A DNA stretch of 11,504 bases from Solicoccozyma terricola (Eukaryota; Basidiomycota; Tremellomycetes; Filobasidiales; Piskurozymaceae). The stretch spans positions 260,890 through 272,393 of the forward strand of contig BCLD01000014.1 in the NCBI GenBank assembly GCA_001600875.1, written 5' to 3'. Each line of letters opens with the position of its first letter. Position 1 is the stretch's first letter. The translations under genes and the position numbers were made by a program. The notes under the pieces were generated by a model, which worked only from the letters and a program-made list of their open reading frames with translations, was not told the DNA's origin and ran no database searches. Below are positions 1 through 6,389 of this stretch, piece by piece.

Positions 1-157
1 GGGGGGGGGTATGATCAGTCTGAGGGAGAAGGGAGTGAAGGATGGGAAATACGAACCATGATGGAGGTGGGGTGATATACACCGAGGAAGGGAAGAGAGT
101 GTAAGTTGGTGATGAGGTGAAGGACGCCGCTGTCTGGGTGTTTGGTTGAACAGTGAC

Positions 158-180
158 CTCCCTCCCTCCCTCCCTCCCTC
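158..180 (+). repeat. CTCC/CCCT simple tandem repeat
   Basis: About five and a half perfect tandem copies of the tetramer CTCC. The opposite strand reads as spaced GGGA blocks, which could form a G-quadruplex. It sits just upstream of the four-copy element array in the presumed promoter. Confidence 0.85.
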
Positions 181-183
181 TGT

Positions 184-337
184 TATCAAACATTGCCACG
201 TCACTCTCCCCAGTCCCCTGCTATCTAAGGATTGCCACGTCACTTCCTCCCCCTCTTCCTTATCAATTAATCAAACCATTGCCACGTCACCCCTGCCTCT
301 CCCACCCTTATCAATCAACAATTGCCACGTCACTCTC
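184..337 (+). promoter_or_regulatory. Four-copy ATTGCCACGTCAC element array
   Basis: The 13-mer ATTGCCACGTCAC occurs exactly four times, at 192-204, 231-243, 278-290 and 321-333. Start-to-start spacings are 39, 47 and 43 bp, so all copies lie roughly on one face of the helix. Each is preceded by a TATCWA-type segment and followed by a C/T-rich stretch, so the whole looks like a diverged tandem repeat in which only the 13-mer stayed intact. The reverse complement, TGACGTGGCAAT, contains TGACGTGG, which resembles the CRE-like or UPRE-type sites known for bZIP factors (XBP1/ATF6 and ATF/CREB families). Function as a bZIP-bound upstream activating array for the gene at 795 is an inference. Confidence 0.6.
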
Positions 338-794
338 TCCCCGAGGACATGACCGAGGCAAAATGGGTATGAGATTGCCCATTCCTCACTCTCCCAACCC
401 CGCCTTGCCATCTTCCAAACCAGAACCCCACCGTCCTCCTCTTTCTCTTCAGGGAAGGTTTTACATTCGTAAGAAGGGGTCAAGGAGTAAGCGGTTTGCA
501 AGTGTGTAGCAGTTCAAGAAAAAGGGAGGGGTTATTTCCATCTGTCGTATTCAGTTGAAAAGGTGAGCGTTGCGCGAAGGGGGGAACGCCGAGCGATGAG
601 TAAGAGACAAACGAATCGTTTTTTCGATCGACGTCTTATCTCGTCTGTTGGTTTAATTCTACTATCTGATACTGATATCATCATCATCATCTGGTCTCGA
701 CAGAAAGGGAAAGGACTTATTCACTATGATGTGAGCCAGCCATCGTTTAGAACTCTTTGAGGAATCCAGAGTTGGGCAAGCTGAACGATGGGAA

Positions 795-1658
795 ATGAAT
801 AAATACAGTGCTAATCCTGTTCGTCAAGCGTGCTTCAAGTGAGTTTCCATTCGTTTCTTATATATCCTCTGTATAACAATCGACCTGTTTGAGCTGACTT
901 TGAATGATGGAAATTGGGAAACAGATGTGGAAATCGTACGTCTTGACACACTACCACCTCCAATCATCCCCCCTCCCAACCCCCCACTAATCCTTCCCTC
1001 CCCTCCCCTCCCCTCCCCCAACCCCCTACATTTCCCCCCACCCACACTCCCACCACACCCTAAAACAGTCGGTCACATATCCGCAAATTGTACTTCCCCA
1101 CCACTATGCTACAATTGTAAAGAACCAGGTCATCAAGCTTCAGCTTGTCCTTCTCCTGCATCAACGGATGCTAAGCAGTGTTATTTGTGTTCTGGGATCG
1201 GTGAGTTGCGACGAGGGAGTGGGGAGTTGGGTAGTGGGGTAGTTGATGATGGGACTGATTTTGTTGGTGCGGCTTATAGGTCATATTAGGTACATACCCC
1301 CCCCCCCCCCTCTCTCTTTCCTCTCGGTTATAACCACCTCGAACTTTGACAAATCCACTAATCACCACAAAAATAAACCTTTTTCCATTCTTACCATCCC
1401 TCCTCCCCCCCCCCCCCCCCCGGGCGGCGGCGCTCCACTATCTCCCAACACGGCGATACCCCAACCACACACAGCGTCGACTGTCCACAAGCCGGAAACA
1501 CACCTCGAGTTCCAGTAGTATTCGGTCCACCGCGCGGTGCGTCGTTCAGAGGTCGTGGGTTTGGAGCAGGGAGAGGTGGAGCGATGGGTGTTGGTGCGGG
1601 GAGAGGTGGAGCAATTGGTGTTAGTGCGGGTGGTGCGGGTACGAGGGGGAAATGTTTC
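795..1658 (+). CDS. GIS2: Gis2/CNBP-type CCHC zinc-knuckle protein, 3'-truncated
   Basis: Proteins of this family bind single-stranded nucleic acid and mRNA and act in cytoplasmic translation control and stress granules. Exons by splice sites and phase: 795-838, 925-935, 1069-1200, 1280-1289, 1475-1658 (127 codons). Splicing gives three perfect CX2CX4HX4C knuckles: CFKCGNLGHISANC, CYNCKEPGHQASAC and CYLCSGIGHISVDC. An arginine/glycine-rich linker follows, then Lys-Cys-Phe as a fourth knuckle begins. Knuckles 1 and 3 form only if the 11-nt and 10-nt exons are used, which strongly supports them. After 1658 a GTGAGT donor opens into G-rich sequence and a G26-T-G32 run, and no continuation is found before the next gene, so the 3' part is missing. 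The start at 795 (Met-Asn-Lys-Tyr) is uncertain: an alternative is ATG at 726 with an intron at 731-808. The gene name rests on knuckle pattern and order. Confidence 0.85.
925..935 (+). other. 11-nt microexon (zinc knuckle 1)
   Basis: This exon of the zinc-knuckle gene lies between introns 839-924 and 936-1068. It reads ATGTGGAAATC and supplies the second Cys, Gly, Asn and the first base of Leu in knuckle 1. Acceptor ACAG ends at 924 and donor GTACGT starts at 936. Phase closes exactly on both sides. Confidence 0.8.
1280..1289 (+). other. 10-nt microexon (zinc knuckle 3)
   Basis: This exon of the zinc-knuckle gene lies between introns 1201-1279 and 1290-1474. It reads GTCATATTAG and supplies Gly-His-Ile plus two bases of Ser, including the zinc-binding His of knuckle 3. 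Acceptor TATAG ends at 1279 and donor GTACAT starts at 1290. The downstream intron carries two poly-C tracts (1297-1310 and 1405-1421). Confidence 0.8.
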
Positions 1659-1683
1659 GTGAGTTTCGGGGGATTCTGGGGGT

Positions 1684-1710
1684 GGGGGGGGGGGGGGGGG
1701 GGGGGGGGGT

Positions 1711-1742
<32 letters not shown>
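1684..1742 (+). repeat. G26-T-G32 homopolymer tract at a gene-gene junction
   Basis: Twenty-six Gs (1684-1709), one T (1710) and thirty-two Gs (1711-1742). It lies downstream of the donor that closes the truncated zinc-knuckle gene and directly in front of the 5'-truncated KRE6/SKN1-like gene. The other long homopolymers inside introns here are C or T on the sense strand, so a sense-strand G-run stands out. It is a likely assembly junction, and its stated length is unlikely to be reliable. Confidence 0.9.
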
Positions 1743-1743
<1 letters not shown>

Positions 1744-2617
1744 CCCGCCGCTTGTCTCGTCGTCCAGTTCAGGAACTGACGGCGCTATTTGCAAATGCAG
1801 CACTGGTAATACTGGATGCTTCTCCGTCTACGGGTATGAGTACGCCCCGGGAGAGTGAGTTGGATTGGTGGCATATCATCAGAGGGAGGGGCTACGATCG
1901 CTCACGACGATTTGACCTCCCGCTTAGTGCTGGGTACATTCGCTGGGTATCGGACAACAAACAATCATGGTTCATCCGCGGCAGTGCCATGGTACCCAAC
2001 GCTGCAGCGCAGGTTGGCCAACGTCCCATTCCTTACGAACCGATGTATATCTTGCTCAACTTGGGGTTGTCAGAGAACTTTGGAAAAATTGAGTAAGTCG
2101 TAGCGCGCGCAGTAGTGCTTCGGACTCTTCGGGAAGCCACGCCCACGCTAATCAATCCCTTTTTTCTTTTCCAAAAATTCACAGTTATGAAGGTCTCGCA
2201 CCTTTATGGCCTGTAACGTGAGTCCAACTGTGTGTCGGTTTACTTTCCTGGCCCCTGCTGACCTCTGTTCTCTCCGTAACGCAGCATGCTGGTTGACTAC
2301 GTCCGTGTATATCAGGATCCAAGCAACAAGATGCTCGGATGTGATCCTACCGACATGCCAACAGCCGCGTACATTGCTAGCATGGGAGAGGCGTATACAA
2401 ACCCGAATGTCGTAAGCTAATCAACTCCTCTTTTACACCGAGCCTGGCCGTTGGAGCTGACTCATTTACAACTCGCTTCTGCAGACCACCTTTGATCAAA
2501 TACCCTCCAAGCCGACCCGGCCCAAGAACCGGCTGATTGTGAGTCCACCTTTGAACAAAGTAGAGAGTCTGAGTCTTTCAGCTGATTTGCCTTTGCGATT
2601 GATAGGATACCTGTTAA
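1743..2617 (+). CDS. KRE6/SKN1-type beta-glucan synthesis protein, C-terminal end only
   Basis: Kre6/Skn1 proteins are type II membrane proteins of the secretory pathway with a GH16-like domain, needed for cell-wall beta-1,6-glucan. Exons: about 1743-1854, 1928-2092, 2185-2217, 2285-2411, 2485-2538, 2606-2617 (TAA). Phases close at every junction and give about 167 residues. Diagnostic segments are CFSVYGYEYAPG, a GYIRWVSDNKQSW-type strand, QRPIPYEPMYILLNLGLSENF, LVDYVRVYQDP, a GCDPTDMPTAAYI motif and the terminal LIDTC. These match the conserved end of the family. The cytoplasmic tail, membrane anchor and catalytic region, normally several hundred residues, are absent because the gene is cut at the G-run. 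The first in-frame part after the run is Ser-rich and its true 5' border is unclear. I cannot tell KRE6 from SKN1, so no symbol is given. Confidence 0.85.
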
Positions 2618-3185
2618 TGCCTGTATTCCATCCACCTCTCAACGACCCGCGCCAAAAAAACCCCAAGCGGTCGATCATATAGCATCCCTGTCCGTCTCCC
2701 CAGCGACAGACAAGACCCAATCATAGACGGCCGGCCCCATCCCTTCTCAATTCTTTTCCCCGACTCTTCAATCTCGATCCTCACCGGAGGCAGGACCCCC
2801 GACACAACTTTGCTGGCCTTGAAGAATATAGGTCAGGTCACACTGGACCGTGTCAAGGAGGGAAGGTTCTTTTTCTCTTTTATTTTCTTTCCCCATGCAT
2901 TCCACTCCCCACTGCCGCGCTCTCTCGCACAAACGAACCAAAGACGATAAATGTAACTAGATGTCCCGCCTTGCATCGCGATATGCATGCATTCACGAGG
3001 CTGTCATGCACGGGGACGGTTGCGTGCCCACCACGACGCGACGCCTAACCGGGTTAGTCCCAGTAGCCGAATGAGCTGATGCTGCCATATAGACAGACCG
3101 GTGGTCGGGATGGTTGGTAAGGGTAAGGGAGCCCCAGACCCCTTGCATTGCTCATCTCTACCTTCATCACTCTCGTCTGCCCCCC
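2618..3185. other. Intergenic region between the KRE6-like and hydrolase genes
   Basis: It holds the 3' UTR of the KRE6-like gene and the promoter of the hydrolase gene, both on the + strand. A pyrimidine-rich tract at about 2868-2892 and a C/T-rich leader at about 3143-3185 directly before the chosen ATG are seen. No recognisable gene, RNA or repeat was found. The short open frames here lack domains. Confidence 0.6.
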
Positions 3186-5141
3186 ATGTCAACACTCTGC
3201 ATCGAGCTCAGGCGCTGGACGTCGTTACCACCTCTTCGACCATTCCGTCTCAGCTTCAGCGTGCGACCTCATATTCGACCAATGTCCTACCTATCCACCT
3301 ACCCTCGTCCAACCACCACATCACCTCCAACTTCACCTCGTCCATTCATCCCGCTCCAAACTCCACCGTCCGCAGACCCACCGCAGCTTTCCCTCCTTGA
3401 TCGCAAGTCACCTCTGGATGATTTCACACTTTCTCGTCATGTCTTTCAAGCTGCGTACCCTCGCTCAAGTGAAGGATGTGCTGTGGATCCATCGCACGCT
3501 GTGAAACGGAGAGACGATCCATTCGGTTCAACCTCGAGCAAGGACAAGCATGGGAGAAAGAAGTTGGTGACGAAAGCAGCTGAGAACGCTATCAAGGCGA
3601 GACTGAATGCCAAACGTCGGAATGGAACTCCAATACAGACGATCAACGAACCTGGAATGTTCATAGCTGCCAATCGATTTCTCCGCCAACGTCAACATAC
3701 AGAATCACAATCATCAGGTCTGACGTTATTCTGTGTACATGCGAATGGGTTCCACAAGGAAGAATGGGAACCTACGATTGAACGTCTACTACAATTAGAG
3801 AAAGATGCTCCGGAAACAGCAACTCGGATAGATGAGATTTGGATGATGGATATCGCGACTCAAGGAGAATCATTTGCGTTGAATGAAGGTGTAGCGGGAC
3901 CCATAACGGATTGGGAGGATGTGGTGCGTTTTTATTTTATTTTTTAAACCACCTTTCGTGTCTCAATCAAGTGCACTGACGACCGAACCCCCTTTTGGTC
4001 CTCGATGAGATAGGGTCGAGATATCCTATCTGCGCTAGAACATTGTATCCCTTCAGAACCGTCTGAAAAACTACCGACATTTTTACCATTCAACGAGAGG
4101 GTATCTATGAATAAACGGAGAATCATTGGTATTGGTCATTCAGTTGGTGGAAACGGGATGTGAGGCTGTGACTTCGCCTTGGGTAATTGATAAAACTAAG
4201 AGCTGACGATTCCATTCAACCCCCCCCCCCCCCCACCCCAGCGTACAAGCCGCACATGCAAGACCAGACCTCTTTGAAAGTCTCATTCTCGTTGATCCAA
4301 TCACTAGAGAAATCAGTCACAAGGATAAAGGGTTTGCTCCACGATTGGTCGCGAGTTGTGTCGGTCGTAGGGACGAGTGGTCGAGCCGGTGAGAGTTGTT
4401 TTCTCTTCTTCCCCCACGAACCAAACTTCTGGCTGTGGGAACCTTTTTTTTTTTTTTTGGCCCGGGAGGAACGTGGGGTGGAACTGATCCATGCCGGTTT
4501 AATCGACCCGACAGGAAAGAAGCTAGAGATAGTTTATTACAATCACCCTTTTTCGCTGCTTGGCACCCAGACGTATTCACCACTCTCATTCGATATGGTC
4601 TCGTCACTGTATCAACCCCACCTCGTGCAGGCACCGAATCAGAAGATGAAGCGTCATCTGGACCGGTCACACTCGCTTGTCCTAGATGGGCTGAAGCTAG
4701 TTTGTTCGCTGATAATGAGGGAGGTCAGACTGGATGGAACAAGTTGGAGTATTTGAAAGAGGATTTGAAAGTGAAATTCATAATGGCTGGAGATAGTTAC
4801 AAGTGAGTTTGTTTGTTGTGTGGGTGGGGTGGGGTGGGGGTGTGTTGAGTGGGCGGGCGGGAGCTTGCTGTTGACTGTGGTTGTATTTGCATGACAGCAC
4901 TGGAGGTCCTGAGCGGACTCGTGTTCTCGTATGGAGACCAAAGGGTGCTAGCAATGTCATCATCAAGCCTGCTGGACATCTTGTGAGTTTGCAGGTGTTA
5001 TAGCCGGTGCGGGAGTTGACCCCTGCCCTTCATACACCCCCCTTCCAGATCACTCAAGAAAAACCAGATCTGTTGGCTGTTGAGATGGCCAAGGCTATAT
5101 ACGGTGGCGAGTATGCTGTGGAAGCCAAGTCGAAGCTGTAG
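3186..5141 (+). CDS. Peroxisomal alpha/beta-hydrolase with C-terminal SKL (Lpx1-like)
   Basis: Serine hydrolase of the alpha/beta fold, probably a lipase or esterase of the peroxisomal matrix. Exons 3186-3923, 4014-4159, 4242-4388, 4515-4802, 4898-4982 and 5049-5141 give 498 residues with all phases closing. Numbered from this start, the N-terminal 95 or so residues are Pro/Ser/Thr-rich. Core strands begin near LTLFCVHANGFHKEEW, a typical lid and oxyanion-loop region. The nucleophile elbow GHSVGG has Ser289, and IILVD-type strands follow. Candidate acid is Asp437 (IMAGDS) and candidate base His467 (AGHLITQEK). The last three residues are Ser-Lys-Leu, the canonical PTS1. The arrangement resembles yeast Lpx1 and related fungal peroxisomal hydrolases; the substrate cannot be read. 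The start may instead be ATG 3282 (466 residues). Intron 2 has a C15 run before its acceptor and intron 3 a T15 run. Confidence 0.88.
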
Positions 5142-5625
5142 ACACCCCGCCGCCGAATAGGAAGAGCATGATATGTTGTCCCATTTGCCCATTTGCCCAT
5201 TTGCCCATTTGCCCATTTGCTAGTTCGGGACGGTGGCAAATAATATTCAGAGATGTGCGAATCTGGGGGCTTCCAACGCGAGTAACCTGTTCACCAGGCT
5301 TAGATCCGACATCATCATCATCAGCGAGGTTATCATCACCCCCGGGCCCAGACATCTCGCAAGCAGCGTCCATCCCAGCTCCCGCTGCCTGCTCCGACAT
5401 CTCACGCAGAAACATCGAGGTGATAGCCCGTCCCCGCTCGAAACATCCCCAACCATGAATATCAAGATCTGATCGTCGAACCCAAGTCAAACCTGCTACT
5501 CACTCTCAAAAGTCGTCAACGACCGCAAGTATCGGATTCATCTCTCATATCTCATCTTGAGAAGGAGAGAATAACCGACAACATCCCTCCACCCCCACCT
5601 TTCGGCTACCTACTACTTACACACC
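5142..5625. other. Intergenic region, hydrolase 3' UTR and transcription-factor promoter
   Basis: It carries the CCCATTTG minisatellite near its left end, then unstructured sequence with a short ATCATC repeat (about 5311-5322). A C/T- and A/C-rich leader (about 5580-5625) leads to the ACACACC-ATG-GCG start context of the transcription-factor gene. No gene was recognised here. The open frames on both strands across the minisatellite are repeat-driven. Confidence 0.6.
5180..5219 (+). repeat. CCCATTTG minisatellite, five perfect copies
   Basis: Five exact head-to-tail copies of the octamer CCCATTTG, followed by one further C. It starts 38 bp after the hydrolase stop codon, so it is probably transcribed as part of that 3' UTR. 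The unit has no spacers, so this is not a CRISPR. Copy number is expected to vary between strains. Confidence 0.95.
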
Positions 5626-6358
5626 ATGGCGAGACCACCCTACTCATCAGCATACCCGGATAATGGTGGTATCCCTGTCCCGCCATTTCCCCAACTGATC
5701 CACCAATCCGCACCTCAACCATCCTCATCCACACCACACCGTACCACTACACCTGTCAGGAAAGGAAGCGGTGGAACATTTCAGAACCGACAAGGATCAT
5801 CGTCTGCGCCTTCATTTCCTCAAGGCGGATTTCCATCAGGTATGGAAGCTAGTGGAATCTCCAAATCAGAAACTGGACAACAATCTACTTCTCAAGGTCG
5901 AAATCAACCAACTTCCATACAGTCCTCCACCTCATATGTACAACATCCTTCAAATCTCGGACAACAGCAAAACTTTGTACCAACATTCATGGAATCTCCC
6001 GAAGATGGAGAAGATGATGAAGTATCATCAGGGGATGAAGATGGGAGACATGATAGTGCAGCTACGGGAGATAAAATCGCTTTAACAGGAAAAGGGAAGA
6101 AGGTTGCTGTTAAACCCGTAAATACGGCTTATGGTGCTGGACTGGGAAGTTTGGGTTTGAACAAGGAGAAAAGGAAACGACAGGTTCAAAGTTGTAGTGA
6201 ATGTCGAAGAAGGAAAATCAAGTGTGATAAGAAGTGAGTTGGGAGGAGAGACGAGGAGAGGGCGGGGTGAAAAAAAAAAAAAAGAATAAATCACTCATTT
6301 CCTCCTTCCAACGTATAGATTCCCTTGTGGTAGGCATCTAATTTCTTTGATAACCACC

Positions 6359-6389
<31 letters not shown>

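Larger units (their letters stand above)
1..794. other. Non-coding region upstream of the zinc-knuckle gene
   Basis: No convincing coding region is seen on either strand. The stretch begins with nine Gs at the window edge. It then holds a purine-rich part (about 10-150), a CTCC simple repeat, four spaced copies of a 13-bp element (192-333), and a less structured part up to the first coding exon. The short open frames here are Pro/Ser-rich or low complexity and have no recognisable domain, so I treat the region as the promoter and 5' leader of the gene starting at 795. A possible leader intron is GTGAGC at 563 to CAG at 701-703, with a TACTGAT branch-like site at about 670. This is inference only. 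Confidence 0.6.

Noticed and set aside
146..509. Pro/Ser-rich open frames across the promoter repeats
   Set aside because: They are produced by the repeat array and C/T-rich sequence, have no domain, and both strands are open. Nothing supports translation.
563..760. A 65-codon open frame upstream of the zinc-knuckle gene
   Set aside because: It starts at a non-ATG codon, shows no recognisable domain, and overlaps a plausible leader intron.
1584..2096. A continuous open frame through the G-run that would encode a glycine-rich fusion protein
   Set aside because: The Gly stretch comes from the homopolymer, and downstream of it the frame does not follow the KRE6-like exons. The correct exons on both sides are in other phases with clear splice sites.
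4187..4756. A 189-codon open frame within the hydrolase locus
   Set aside because: It crosses an intron (4389-4514) and leaves the correct phase in the following exon. The spliced model explains the region with hydrolase motifs.
5180..5219. CRISPR-like array
   Set aside because: The 8-bp units abut directly with no spacers, and the genome is fungal.
5095..5490. Minus-strand open frames over the CCCATTTG repeat
   Set aside because: The octamer repeat is read as a Met-Gly-Lys-Trp-Ala-Asn-Gly-Gln type periodic peptide only because it lacks stops. There is no support beyond the repeat.
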